A stretch of 64,000 nucleotides of DNA, from positions 930,001 through 994,000 of the forward strand of contig NZ_QKWY01000002.1 in NCBI RefSeq assembly GCF_003248355.1. The letters are read 5' to 3'. The notes beneath the pieces were generated by a model. That model did not search any database, was not told the origin of the DNA, and saw nothing but the letters and a program-made list of their open reading frames with translations. The stretch comes from Streptomyces sp. AC1-42W (GTDB lineage Bacteria; Actinomycetota; Actinomycetes; Streptomycetales; Streptomycetaceae). How positions within the stretch are numbered: position 1 is the stretch's first letter; each line of letters starts with the position of its first letter. Both the position numbers and the translations under genes were made by a program. Below, one piece after another: positions 16,641 through 25,015 of this stretch.

Positions 16641-17483
16641 ATGGTGCAGATCAAGACCCCCGAGCAGATCGCCAAGATGCGTGAGGCGGGGCTGGTGGTC
16701 GCTGCCATCCACGCGGCGACCCGCGAGGCCGCGGTCCCCGGCGCCACCACCCGCGATCTGGACCAGGTCGCCCGCAAGGTGATCGCCGACCACGGGGCGA
16801 AGTCGAACTTCCTGGGGTACGGCGGGTTCCCCGCGACCATCTGCACCTCGGTGAACGAGGTCGTCGTCCACGGCATCCCGGACGACGACACGGTCCTCAA
16901 GGACGGCGACATCATCTCCATCGACGCCGGCGCCATCGTGGACGGCTGGCACGGCGACGCCGCGTACACGGCCTTCGTCGGTACGGGGCACGCCCCGGAG
17001 CTGATCGAGTTGTCCCGGGTGACCGAGGAGTCGATGTGGGCCGGCATCGCCGCGATGAAGGTCAACAACCGGCTGGTGGACATCTCCAAGGCGATCGAGT
17101 CCTACATCCGCCGCCAGCCCCGCCCGGCCACCGGCAAGTACGGGATCATCGAGGACTACGGCGGGCACGGCATCGGCACCGAGATGCACATGGACCCGCA
17201 CCTGCTGAACTACGTCTCCCGCAAGCGCGGCAAGGGCATCAAGCTGGTGCCCGGTGTCTGCCTGGCGATCGAGCCCATGGTGTCCCTCGGCACGGCCCGT
17301 ACGGAGGTGCTGGAGGACGAGTGGACGGTCATCACGACGGACGGCACCTGGTCCTCGCACTGGGAGCACTCCATCGCGCTCACGGAGGAGGGCCCGCTCG
17401 TCCTCACCGCCCCGGACTGCGGCCGCGAGAAGCTCGCGCAGTACGGCGTCCAGGCCGCCCCGGACCCTTCCCCAAGGTCTTAA
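16641..17483 (+). CDS. map: Type I methionine aminopeptidase
   Basis: A 280-residue enzyme from ATG 16641 that removes initiator Met. Metal ligands are visible in the order IDAGAIVDGWHGD (two Asp), GGHGIGTEMH (His) and the C-terminal IEPM and WEHS segments (two Glu). The last residues (PDPSPRS) are encoded by a dispersed repeat element that overlaps the stop codon, so this tail is probably recent and dispensable. Confidence 0.95.
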   Translation: MVQIKTPEQIAKMREAGLVVAAIHAATREAAVPGATTRDLDQVARKVIADHGAKSNFLGYGGFPATICTSVNEVVVHGIPDDDTVLKDGDIISIDAGAIVDGWHGDAAYTAFVGTGHAPELIELSRVTEESMWAGIAAMKVNNRLVDISKAIESYIRRQPRPATGKYGIIEDYGGHGIGTEMHMDPHLLNYVSRKRGKGIKLVPGVCLAIEPMVSLGTARTEVLEDEWTVITTDGTWSSHWEHSIALTEEGPLVLTAPDCGREKLAQYGVQAAPDPSPRS

Positions 17484-17502
17484 GGACCAGGGGAGACCCC
17501 AT
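17466..17502. repeat. Dispersed 37-bp hairpin repeat, copy 1
   Basis: CCTTCCCCAAG, an 11-base centre (GTCTTAAGGAC), then CAGGGGAGACCCCAT. The flanks are identical to a second copy at 22989-23025. The TCCCC/GGGGA and GGTC/GACC arms can pair around TTAAG. In the other copy the inner arms are GCTC/GAGC, a compensatory change. It overlaps the map stop codon. The form matches intergenic repeats common in Streptomyces chromosomes. Confidence 0.75.
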
Positions 17503-17593
17503 TGCTGAGCCGCAGGCCGATCCGCTCCGATCGGACGCGATCCGTTCCGGTCGGGAGGTCTAAGGATCTCCTCCGGTGGGCAAACTTGACGGA

Positions 17594-17623
17594 TTCGCCT
17601 TTGGCAGTCCGCTGACGTAGACT
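17594..17623 (+). promoter_or_regulatory. Probable infA promoter
   Basis: TTCGCC at 17594-17599 and TAGACT at 17618-17623 with an 18-bp spacer fit a primary-sigma promoter in this G/C-rich genome. Transcription would start about 75 bases before the infA GTG. A TTGACG just upstream (from 17586) is an alternative -35, but its spacing is too long. Confidence 0.5.
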
Positions 17624-17705
17624 GACTCGTCGGCTCTCGTGCATCCGTGTGTCCGCATGCGGCGGAGCGAGAGACGATCAAGGTAGCCGATTCGAAAGGC
17701 GAAGC

Positions 17706-17927
17706 GTGGCCAAGAAGCAAGGTGCCATCGAAATTGAGGGCACCGTGATCGAGTCCCTCCCGAACGCCATGTTCAAGGTGGAGCTCCAGAACGGTCACAA
17801 GGTCCTCGCGCACATCAGCGGCAAGATGCGTATGCACTACATCCGCATCCTTCCGGATGACCGGGTCGTCGTGGAGCTCTCTCCGTACGACCTGACGCGT
17901 GGCCGGATCGTCTACCGCTACAAGTAG
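17706..17927 (+). CDS. infA: Translation initiation factor IF-1
   Basis: A 73-residue IF-1 from GTG 17706 after GAAAGGCGAAGC. It is a single OB-fold protein (GTVIESLPNAMFKVELQNGH, then RVVVELSPYDLTRGRIVYRYK) that occupies the 30S A site during initiation. Its own promoter lies just upstream. Confidence 0.97.
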   Translation: MAKKQGAIEIEGTVIESLPNAMFKVELQNGHKVLAHISGKMRMHYIRILPDDRVVVELSPYDLTRGRIVYRYK

Positions 17928-17986
17928 ATCTTGCCGCCGCCCGCCTCCGCGCGGCGTCGGCACTGACCCGGAGAACCTGACATCCC

Positions 17987-18100
17987 ATGAAGGTCAAGCC
18001 GAGCGTCAAGAAGATCTGCGACAAGTGCAAGGTGATCCGCCGTCACGGCCGGGTCATGGTCATCTGCGACAACCTGCGCCACAAGCAGCGCCAGGGCTGA
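17987..18100 (+). CDS. rpmJ: 50S ribosomal protein L36, zinc-binding type
   Basis: A 37-residue L36 from ATG 17987 to TGA 18098-18100, starting MKVKPSVKKICDKCKVIRRH. Cys11, Cys14, Cys27 and His32 form the zinc site, so this is the C+ form. Confidence 0.96.
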   Translation: MKVKPSVKKICDKCKVIRRHGRVMVICDNLRHKQRQG

Positions 18101-18294
18101 CGCACGACCCCCTGCATCTCGCAGTTCTTCGCGCGACGCACGTAACACGTACATACGCAGAACCCGTCCAAGCCACGGCTGACGGCACCTCCGGCGGGGG
18201 CCGGGGACCCGGACGTACCACCTCTCCCAGCGAGGGGTCGGCGGTCGGGAGTGGTTCTGCGGAAGACCCCCGACTTAACAACTGGAGCCATTGA

Positions 18295-18675
18295 ATGGCA
18301 CGCGTTTCAGGTGTTGACATCCCGCGCGAAAAGCGCGTGGAGGTTGCCCTCACCTACGTCTTCGGCATCGGGCGCACCCGGTCCAAGGAGATCCTCGCCA
18401 CCACCGGCGTGAACCCGAACACCCGCGTTCGCGACCTGGCCGAAGAGGACCTGGTCAAGATCCGCGAGTACGTGGACGCCAACCTCCGCACCGAGGGTGA
18501 CCTCCGCCGCGAGATCCAGGCCGACATCCGCCGCAAGGTCGAGATCGGCTGCTACCAGGGTCTGCGTCACCGCCGTGGCCTCCCGGTCCACGGTCAGCGC
18601 ACCAGCACCAACGCCCGTACCCGCAAGGGTCCGCGTCGCGCGATCGCCGGCAAGAAGAAGCCGGGCAAGAAGTAG
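18295..18675 (+). CDS. rpsM: 30S ribosomal protein S13
   Basis: A 126-residue S13 (MARVSGVDIPREKRVEVALT) with the basic RGLPVHGQRTSTNARTRKG tail that touches the P-site tRNA. A 194-bp gap after rpmJ, ending in CAACTGGAGCC, may hold a further promoter; none could be pinned down. Confidence 0.97.
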   Translation: MARVSGVDIPREKRVEVALTYVFGIGRTRSKEILATTGVNPNTRVRDLAEEDLVKIREYVDANLRTEGDLRREIQADIRRKVEIGCYQGLRHRRGLPVHGQRTSTNARTRKGPRRAIAGKKKPGKK

Positions 18676-18780
18676 TCCTCAGCGGACGCACTGCGAGCGA
18701 CCGGAATCCCGGGCCTCAGCAGCAACCAGCGGTCTTCGCTGTAGGACCGATCACCTCCCCTCTCCATCTGGAGTCAAGAC

Positions 18781-19185
18781 ATGCCCCCCAAGGGTCGTCA
18801 GGGCGCAGCCAAGAAGGTGCGTCGCAAGGAAAAGAAGAACGTCGCTCACGGCCACGCGCACATCAAGAGCACGTTCAACAACACGATCGTCTCGATCACG
18901 GACCCCACGGGCAACGTGATCTCCTGGGCCTCCGCCGGCCACGTCGGCTTCAAGGGCTCGCGCAAGTCCACCCCCTTCGCCGCGCAGATGGCCGCCGAGT
19001 CGGCCGCCCGCCGCGCGCAGGAGCACGGCATGCGCAAGGTCGACGTCTTCGTCAAGGGTCCCGGCTCCGGCCGTGAGACCGCGATCCGCTCCCTCCAGGC
19101 CACCGGCCTCGAGGTCGGCTCGATCCAGGACGTCACCCCGACGCCGCACAACGGCTGCCGTCCGCCGAAGCGTCGCCGCGTCTGA
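18781..19185 (+). CDS. rpsK: 30S ribosomal protein S11
   Basis: A 134-residue S11 with the conserved HIKSTFNNTIVSITDPTGN and the C-terminal DVTPTPHNGCRPPKRRRV, next to the E-site mRNA. In this organism rpsK is followed directly by rpoA; the rpsD gene found between them in many bacteria is absent here. Confidence 0.97.
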   Translation: MPPKGRQGAAKKVRRKEKKNVAHGHAHIKSTFNNTIVSITDPTGNVISWASAGHVGFKGSRKSTPFAAQMAAESAARRAQEHGMRKVDVFVKGPGSGRETAIRSLQATGLEVGSIQDVTPTPHNGCRPPKRRRV

Positions 19186-19222
19186 TCCGGCACGGCCGGT
19201 GACGGCCGTACGGCAGTAGCGT

Positions 19223-19275
19223 GGGTACGGGCGGTATGCCCCCTGCGGGGGTGTACCGCCCGTATCCTTGTTTCA
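19223..19275 (+). terminator. Strong hairpin between rpsK and rpoA
   Basis: GGGTACGGGCGGTA pairs with TACCGCCCGTATCC around a further CCCCC/GGGGG stem, giving an almost continuous stem of about 20 bp. It is followed at 19268 by TTGTTTC. This has the form of an intrinsic terminator or attenuator and may adjust rpoA relative to the ribosomal genes. Confidence 0.7.
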
Positions 19276-19323
19276 TCTGTCGGGTGTCAAATAGTGGGCG
19301 CCCACGACTGAAGGATTCACATC

Positions 19324-20346
19324 ATGCTGATCGCTCAGCGTCCGTCGCTGACCGAAGAGGTCGTCGACGAGTTCCGCTCGCGGTTCGTCATCGAGCCGCT
19401 GGAGCCCGGCTTCGGCTACACGCTCGGCAACTCCCTGCGCCGCACGCTCCTCTCCTCGATCCCGGGTGCCGCCGTCACGAGCATCCGCATCGACGGTGTC
19501 CTGCACGAGTTCACCACCGTGCCGGGCGTCAAGGAGGACGTCACCGACCTCATCCTCAACATCAAGCAGCTGGTCGTCTCCTCGGAGCACGACGAGCCGG
19601 TCGTGATGTACCTGCGCAAGCAGGGCCCCGGCCTGGTCACCGCCGCGGACATCGCTCCGCCGGCCGGTGTCGAGGTGCACAACCCGGACCTGGTCCTGGC
19701 CACGCTGAACGGCAAGGGCAAGCTGGAGATGGAGCTGACCGTCGAGCGCGGTCGCGGCTACGTCTCCGCCGTCCAGAACAAGCAGGTGGGCCAGGAGATC
19801 GGCCGTATCCCGGTCGACTCCATCTACTCGCCGGTGCTCAAGGTCACGTACAAGGTCGAGGCGACCCGTGTCGAGCAGCGCACCGACTTCGACAAGCTGA
19901 TCGTCGACGTCGAGACCAAGCAGGCCATGCGCCCGCGCGACGCCATGGCGTCGGCCGGTAAGACCCTGGTCGAGCTGTTCGGTCTGGCCCGCGAGCTCAA
20001 CATCGACGCCGAGGGCATCGACATGGGCCCGTCGCCGACGGACGCCGCGCTCGCGGCGGACCTGGCGCTGCCGATCGAGGAGCTGGAGCTCACGGTCCGC
20101 TCGTACAACTGCCTCAAGCGCGAGGGCATCCACTCGGTGGGCGAGCTGGTGGCCCGCTCCGAGGCGGACCTGCTCGACATCCGCAACTTCGGTGCGAAGT
20201 CGATCGACGAGGTCAAGGCGAAGCTGGCCGGTATGGGCCTCGCGCTCAAGGACTCGCCTCCCGGCTTCGACCCGACCGCCGCCGCCGACGCCTTCGGCGC
20301 CGACGACGACGCGGACGCCGGTTTCGCGGAGACCGAGCAGTACTGA
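19324..20346 (+). CDS. rpoA: RNA polymerase subunit alpha
   Basis: A 340-residue alpha subunit. The N-terminal assembly domain has FVIEPLEPGFGYTLGNSLRR, and the C-terminal DNA-binding domain (about residues 250-310) has LPIEELELTVRSYNCLKREG and the second helix-hairpin-helix ending AKLAGMGLALKD. An acidic tail (ADAFGADDDADAGFAETEQY) follows. Confidence 0.97.
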   Translation: MLIAQRPSLTEEVVDEFRSRFVIEPLEPGFGYTLGNSLRRTLLSSIPGAAVTSIRIDGVLHEFTTVPGVKEDVTDLILNIKQLVVSSEHDEPVVMYLRKQGPGLVTAADIAPPAGVEVHNPDLVLATLNGKGKLEMELTVERGRGYVSAVQNKQVGQEIGRIPVDSIYSPVLKVTYKVEATRVEQRTDFDKLIVDVETKQAMRPRDAMASAGKTLVELFGLARELNIDAEGIDMGPSPTDAALAADLALPIEELELTVRSYNCLKREGIHSVGELVARSEADLLDIRNFGAKSIDEVKAKLAGMGLALKDSPPGFDPTAAADAFGADDDADAGFAETEQY

Positions 20347-20404
20347 GTCGCCTCCCGGCTGGGGTGCGCCCTGTTGGCAGGGGCGCCCCGGTCCGGGCGA
20401 GGGC

Positions 20405-20450
20405 TTCTGTCCTCAATCGCCGGACGGACTTGATTTTCGGGCTGAGGCCC
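20405..20450. repeat. Half of a dispersed intergenic repeat
   Basis: The rpoA-rplQ gap contains GCTTCTGTCCTCAATCGCCG followed by GACGGACTTGATTTTCGGGC. This resembles one arm of the GTCCTCAA-CGCCGGACGGGCTTGA repeat I recall as widespread between Streptomyces genes. The matching inverted arm is not seen here, so this is a half copy. The identification is from memory; no second copy lies in this window. Confidence 0.4.
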
Positions 20451-20581
20451 GCATGTCGAGTGCGGAGGCCGACTCGCGAGAGTCGGCACGGCGGACAGCA
20501 CATACTTCCGCGCGGCGGCCGCCGCGCGGGAACTGACACCGGTACCTGATACGGCCGGTGCAGCACACAAGGAGAAAACCC

Positions 20582-21076
20582 ATGCCGAAGCCCGCCAAGG
20601 GTGCCCGTCTGGGCGGCAGCGCCGCGCACGAGAAGCTTCTTCTCAACAACCTCGCGAAGTCGCTGTTCGAGCACGGCCGCATCACCACGACCGAGGCCAA
20701 GGCCCGCCGCCTGCGTCCGGTCGCGGAGCGTTTCATCACCAAGGCGAAGAAGGGCGACATCCACAACCGTCGCCTGGTGCTGCAGTCGATCACGGACAAG
20801 GGCGTCGTCCACACGCTCTTCACCGAGATCGCCCCGCGGTACGAGAACCGCCCCGGTGGCTACACCCGCATCACCAAGATCGGCAACCGTCGTGGCGACA
20901 ACGCCCCGATGGCCGTCATCGAGCTGGTCGAGGCGCTGACCGTGGCGCAGCAGGCCACCGGTGAGGCCGAGGCCGCCACCAAGCGTGCGGTCAAGGAAGA
21001 CGCGGCCAAGAAGGACGAGACCCCGGTCGAGTCCGTCGAGGACGCGGCTCCGGTCGAGGACGCGAAGGACGCCTGA
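20582..21076 (+). CDS. rplQ: 50S ribosomal protein L17
   Basis: A 164-residue L17 from ATG 20582, preceded by ACAAGGAGAAAACCC. The conserved domain (GGSAAHEKLLLNNLAKSLFE) covers about residues 1-120, and an acidic Ala/Glu/Lys tail (KKDETPVESVEDAAPVEDAK) follows, as in other actinobacteria. Confidence 0.96.
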   Translation: MPKPAKGARLGGSAAHEKLLLNNLAKSLFEHGRITTTEAKARRLRPVAERFITKAKKGDIHNRRLVLQSITDKGVVHTLFTEIAPRYENRPGGYTRITKIGNRRGDNAPMAVIELVEALTVAQQATGEAEAATKRAVKEDAAKKDETPVESVEDAAPVEDAKDA

Positions 21077-21165
21077 GCGTTCCGGAACCACTGAACGGGT
21101 CCGCACCACCCTCCGGGGCGGTGCGGGCCCGTTCGGCTTGTACGGGATCTTGAGAGGATGCGCTG

Positions 21166-22020
21166 GTGAGTGACGAGGTGGAGCCCGGATTCGTCCGGGT
21201 GCGGCTGGACCTGGCCTACGACGGCAAGGACTTCTCCGGCTGGGCGAAGCAGACCGCCCGGCGCACGGTCCAGGGCGAGATCGAGGACGCGCTGCGGACC
21301 GTGACCCGGTCCCCGCGCACGTACGACCTGACGGTGGCGGGCCGCACCGACGCCGGGGTGCACGCCCGCGGCCAGGTCGCCCATGTGGACCTGCCGGCCG
21401 GGGTGTGGACCGAGCACGAGGAGAAGCTGCTGCGGCGGCTCGCCGGGCGGATGGCGCCCGACGTCCGGGTCTGGCGGATCGCGGCGGCCCCGGCCGGGTT
21501 CAACGCCCGGTTCTCCGCCTTGTGGCGCCGGTACGCCTACCGTGTCTCCGACCGGCCCGGCGGGGCCGACCCGCTGCTGCGCGGCCATGTCCTCTGGCAC
21601 GACCGCCCGCTGGACGTGGCCGCGATGAACGCCGCCGCCGCCCGGATGACCGGGGAGCACGACTTCGCCGCGTACTGCAAGAAGCGCGAGGGCGCGACGA
21701 CCATCCGCACGCTCCAGCGGCTGCACTGGGTACGCGACGGGGCCAGCGGGATCATCACCGGCACCGTGCAGGCGGACGCCTTCTGCCACAACATGGTGCG
21801 CGCCCTCGTCGGCGCGATGCTCTTCGTGGGCGACGGCCGCCGCCCCGACCCGTGGCCGGCCGAGGTGCTGGCGGCCGGGGTGCGCGACCCCGGCGTCCAC
21901 GTGGTGCGCCCGCACGGGCTGACCCTGGAGGAGGTCGCGTACCCGGAGGACGGGCTGCTGGCCGCGCGGGCGGTGGAGGCCCGCAACGTGCGCAGCCTGC
22001 CCGGGGCCGGCTGCTGCTGA
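21166..22020 (+). CDS. truA: tRNA pseudouridine(38-40) synthase
   Basis: A 284-residue TruA from GTG 21166. The catalytic Asp is in GRTDAGVHARGQVAH near residue 62, and the N-terminal YDGKDFSGWAKQ and mid-protein RYAYRV segments are typical. It modifies the anticodon stem-loop of tRNAs. It follows rplQ in the usual actinobacterial order. Confidence 0.96.
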   Translation: MSDEVEPGFVRVRLDLAYDGKDFSGWAKQTARRTVQGEIEDALRTVTRSPRTYDLTVAGRTDAGVHARGQVAHVDLPAGVWTEHEEKLLRRLAGRMAPDVRVWRIAAAPAGFNARFSALWRRYAYRVSDRPGGADPLLRGHVLWHDRPLDVAAMNAAAARMTGEHDFAAYCKKREGATTIRTLQRLHWVRDGASGIITGTVQADAFCHNMVRALVGAMLFVGDGRRPDPWPAEVLAAGVRDPGVHVVRPHGLTLEEVAYPEDGLLAARAVEARNVRSLPGAGCC

Positions 22021-22029
22021 GCGGGCGCC

Positions 22030-22905
22030 CTACGTGGTGGTGAGGTTCGCGGCGGCCGACGCCTGGACCTCGCCCCGGTGGCGGATCTGCCGGAACGTGT
22101 GGTCCGTGAGGTCGTCGCCGGTGCGGTACACGTCCTGGTCGGCCTTGGTGACGTTCCGGCCGTCCGTGAAGCCGCCGACCGTGAAGTACGCGTACCGGCC
22201 GTACGAGTTCGCGGTGCGGCGGCAGATCACGCCGTCGCGGCAGAACACCGGGACGCCGGAGCCGCTGAGCGAGGCCAGCCCGCCGCTCGCCTGCCGGGCG
22301 GTCCGCTTGGCCTGCGCCTCGGTGTCGAAGACCGCGACGCCCACGGTGACCGCCACGCCGTCCTTGCTGTACGTGGCCCGGATGACCTGGTCGCAGCCGT
22401 TGTTCCGGAGGATCGAGCCGAGGGCGCCCTGGGTGGTGGCGGCGCAGTTCTCGGTGCGGTGGGTGGCGCCCCGGGTGTACGTACGGTCGCCGGCGGTCAG
22501 CTTCGCGTCGGGGAAGAACGCCCGCACGTCGACCGGCAGCCGGTCCTTCGTGACGTCGGAGACGTAGTCCCTGGGGTCCGGAGGGGGCGGCGGAGCCACC
22601 GAGGAGAAGGACGGCTCGGGCGCGGGGATCTCGCTGGGCAGGTCGCTCGCGGTCGGCAGCTCGCTCGTGTGCTTCCCGGCGGTGGCGTCGGAGCCGTTCC
22701 CGTCGGCCGCGATGACGGCAAGCGCCACGGCCGCGGCGACGGCTGCGGTGGCCACCGCGCCCCCGCCGATGAACAGCCACCTGCGCCGCCTGGCCCGAGC
22801 CGCGGAGGCGTCGGCGAGCGCCTCCCAGTCGGGCGTTCCGCCGTTCCCCGGCCCCGCGGACCCCCAGGGCGAGGGCCCCCCATCCCCAAAGCTCATGCCG
22901 CGCAT
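22030..22905 (-). CDS. Single-pass membrane protein with extracytoplasmic domain
   Basis: A 291-residue protein. ATG 22905 is chosen because GGGAGGGG lies seven bases upstream; ATG 22896 is in frame three codons later. A Gly/Pro-rich N-terminus is followed by RARRRRWLF and one membrane helix (GGGAVATAAVAAAVALAVIA, about residues 45-70), then a Pro-rich linker and an outside domain with four cysteines (ENCAATTQG, NNGCDQ, VFCRDGVICRR), likely two disulfides. No known family is recognised. Confidence 0.7.
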   Translation of the reverse strand: MRGMSFGDGGPSPWGSAGPGNGGTPDWEALADASAARARRRRWLFIGGGAVATAAVAAAVALAVIAADGNGSDATAGKHTSELPTASDLPSEIPAPEPSFSSVAPPPPPDPRDYVSDVTKDRLPVDVRAFFPDAKLTAGDRTYTRGATHRTENCAATTQGALGSILRNNGCDQVIRATYSKDGVAVTVGVAVFDTEAQAKRTARQASGGLASLSGSGVPVFCRDGVICRRTANSYGRYAYFTVGGFTDGRNVTKADQDVYRTGDDLTDHTFRQIRHRGEVQASAAANLTTT

Positions 22906-22988
22906 CCTAGTGCCCCTCCCGGCAAGCTTTGCCCCGTCGCGCCGCCCAGCACGCACGCTCGCCGCGTTGGCCGAAAGCCCTGGTAGCT

Positions 22989-23025
22989 CCTTCCCCAAGC
23001 TCTTGACGAGCAGGGGAGACCCCAT
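22989..23025. repeat. Dispersed 37-bp hairpin repeat, copy 2
   Basis: The same element as at 17466-17502: identical 11-bp and 15-bp flanks around the centre CTCTTGACGAG. GCTC/GAGC arms pair around TTGAC. It lies between the divergent membrane-protein gene and the ABC-F gene, in a 250-bp stretch that otherwise holds only a promoter. Confidence 0.75.
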
Positions 23026-23122
23026 CCAAGGGCTCTCGGCCGCCTTGCGATCGCACGCACTGGACGACGCTCCTTGCGGGGCAAACATTGCCGGTCGCGG
23101 CACTGGACGCCCGGTAATCCGG

Positions 23123-23152
23123 TTGGGTCAACGCTTCGGTGGCCGTGACAAT
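23123..23152 (+). promoter_or_regulatory. Candidate promoter of the ABC-F gene
   Basis: TTGGGT at 23123-23128 and GACAAT at 23147-23152 with an 18-bp spacer. The ATG at 23160 lies seven bases after the -10 box, the distance expected for a leaderless mRNA, and no ribosome binding site precedes that ATG. Confidence 0.45.
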
Positions 23153-23159
23153 GCTGTGC

Positions 23160-24779
23160 ATGGGACATCTCGAAGCGGGCCATCTTGAGTACTACCTTCC
23201 GGACGGGCGGGTGCTGCTCGGCGATGCCTCGTTCCGGGTGGCCGACGGGGCCGTCGTCGCGCTCGTGGGCGCGAACGGCGCCGGCAAGACCACGCTGCTG
23301 CGGCTGCTGGCCGGAGAGCTCCAGCCGCACGGCGGCACCGTCTCGGTGAGCGGCGGGCTCGGCGTGATGCGGCAGTTCGTCGGCTCGGTGCGCGACGAGC
23401 GCACGGTCCGCGATTTGCTGGTCTCCGTCGCGCAGCCCCGCATCCGGGAGGCCGCGCTCGCCGTGGACCGCGCCGAGGAGCGCATCCTCACCGTGGACGA
23501 CGAGGCCGCGCAGATGGCGTACGCGCAGGCGCTGAGCGACTGGGCGGAGGCGCGCGGCTACGAGGCCGAGACCCTGTGGGACATGTGCACGATGGCGGCC
23601 CTGGGCGTCCCGTACGAGAAGGCGCAGTGGCGCGAGGTGCGCACGCTCTCCGGCGGCGAGCAGAAACGGCTCGTCCTGGAGGCGCTGCTGCGCGGCCCCG
23701 ACGAGGTGCTGCTGCTCGACGAGCCGGACAACTATCTCGACGTCCCCGGCAAGCGGTGGCTGGAGGAGCGGCTCAAGGAGACCCGTAAGACGGTCCTGTT
23801 CGTCTCCCACGACCGGGAGCTGCTGTCGCGCGCCGCGCAGAAGATCGTCAGCGTGGAGCCGGGCCCGGCCGGCAGCGACGTCTGGGTGCACGGCGCGGGC
23901 TTCGACACGTACCACCAGGCCCGCAAGGAGCGGTTCGCCCGCTTCGAGGAGCTGCTACGTCGCTGGGAGGAGGAGCACAAGCGGCTCAAGGCCCTCGTGC
24001 ACCGGCTGCGCCAGCAGGCCGCGATCAGCCCCGACATGGCCAGCCGGTACCACGCGATGCAGACCAGGTTCCGCAAGTTCGAGGAGGCGGGCCCGCCGCC
24101 GGAGCCGCCGCGCGAGCAGGACATCCGGATGCGGCTGCGCGGCGGCCGGACCGGGGTGCGCGCGGTGACCTGCGCCGGGCTGGAGCTGACCGGCCTGATG
24201 AAGCCGTTCGACCTGGAGGTCTTCTACGGGGAACGGGTCGCGGTGCTCGGCTCCAACGGCTCCGGCAAGTCGCACTTCCTGCGGCTCCTCGCGGGCGAGC
24301 CCGTCGCGCACACGGGGGAGTGGAAGCTCGGCGCCCGGGTGGTCCCCGGCCACTTCGCGCAGACCCACGCGCACCCGGAGCTGCTGGGCCGCACGCTGGT
24401 GGACATCCTGTGGACCGAGCACGCCAAGGACCGGGGCGGGGCGATGTCCGTGCTGCGCCGCTACGAGCTGGAGCGGCAGGGGGACCAGGCGTTCGAGAAG
24501 CTGTCGGGCGGCCAGCAGGCCCGGTTCCAGATCCTGCTCCTGGAGCTGTCCGGCACGACCGCGCTGCTCCTCGACGAGCCCACGGACAACCTTGACCTGG
24601 AGTCGGCGGAGGCGTTGCAGGACGGTCTGGAGGCGTACGAGGGCACGGTGCTCGCGGTGACGCACGACCGCTGGTTCGCGAAGAGCTTCGACCGCTATCT
24701 GGTCTTCGGCTCGGACGGGGTCGTCCGGGAGACCTCGGAGCCGGTGTGGGACGAGCGGCGGGTCGAGCGGGCCCGGTGA
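23160..24779 (+). CDS. ABC-F family ATP-binding protein
   Basis: A 539-residue soluble protein with two ATPase halves and no membrane part. The first half has Walker A GANGAGKT, signature LSGGEQKR and Walker B LLLDEPDNYLD; the second has GSNGSGKS, LSGGQQ and LLLDEPTDNLD. A charged linker (RRWEEEHKRLKALVHRLR) joins them. ABC-F proteins act on the ribosome, some giving antibiotic resistance by target protection. The N-terminus could also begin at GTG 23139; ATG 23160 is preferred because the promoter suggests a leaderless transcript. A link to resistance is possible but not shown. Confidence 0.85.
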   Translation: MGHLEAGHLEYYLPDGRVLLGDASFRVADGAVVALVGANGAGKTTLLRLLAGELQPHGGTVSVSGGLGVMRQFVGSVRDERTVRDLLVSVAQPRIREAALAVDRAEERILTVDDEAAQMAYAQALSDWAEARGYEAETLWDMCTMAALGVPYEKAQWREVRTLSGGEQKRLVLEALLRGPDEVLLLDEPDNYLDVPGKRWLEERLKETRKTVLFVSHDRELLSRAAQKIVSVEPGPAGSDVWVHGAGFDTYHQARKERFARFEELLRRWEEEHKRLKALVHRLRQQAAISPDMASRYHAMQTRFRKFEEAGPPPEPPREQDIRMRLRGGRTGVRAVTCAGLELTGLMKPFDLEVFYGERVAVLGSNGSGKSHFLRLLAGEPVAHTGEWKLGARVVPGHFAQTHAHPELLGRTLVDILWTEHAKDRGGAMSVLRRYELERQGDQAFEKLSGGQQARFQILLLELSGTTALLLDEPTDNLDLESAEALQDGLEAYEGTVLAVTHDRWFAKSFDRYLVFGSDGVVRETSEPVWDERRVERAR

Positions 24780-24801
24780 GGGGGAGCGGCGGGGGCGCGT
24801 T

Positions 24802-24831
24802 TTGACCCGTCCGGGGCGATGCGGGTAGGGT
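24802..24831 (+). promoter_or_regulatory. rplM-rpsI promoter
   Basis: TTGACC at 24802-24807 and TAGGGT at 24826-24831 with an 18-bp spacer, close to the primary-sigma consensus. A leader of about 180 nt follows before the rplM GTG. It contains related GCGTATGGGCA and GCATACGGGCA motifs that may form structure. Confidence 0.65.
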
Positions 24832-25015
24832 CGAGGACTGTTATGCGTATGGGCAGTGTCGTTTGGATGCGAGAAGCCCGTACGTAAGTTCTCTGGAGCA
24901 GTTACCAGTGGCTCGCATACGGGCATCGCCCCGGCATTGTGCGCCCCAGCTGCATGATCGCTTCAGAGGTGTCGTGTGTCTGGACCCCATCCACTGAAGA
25001 AGCGAAGGCTACGAA

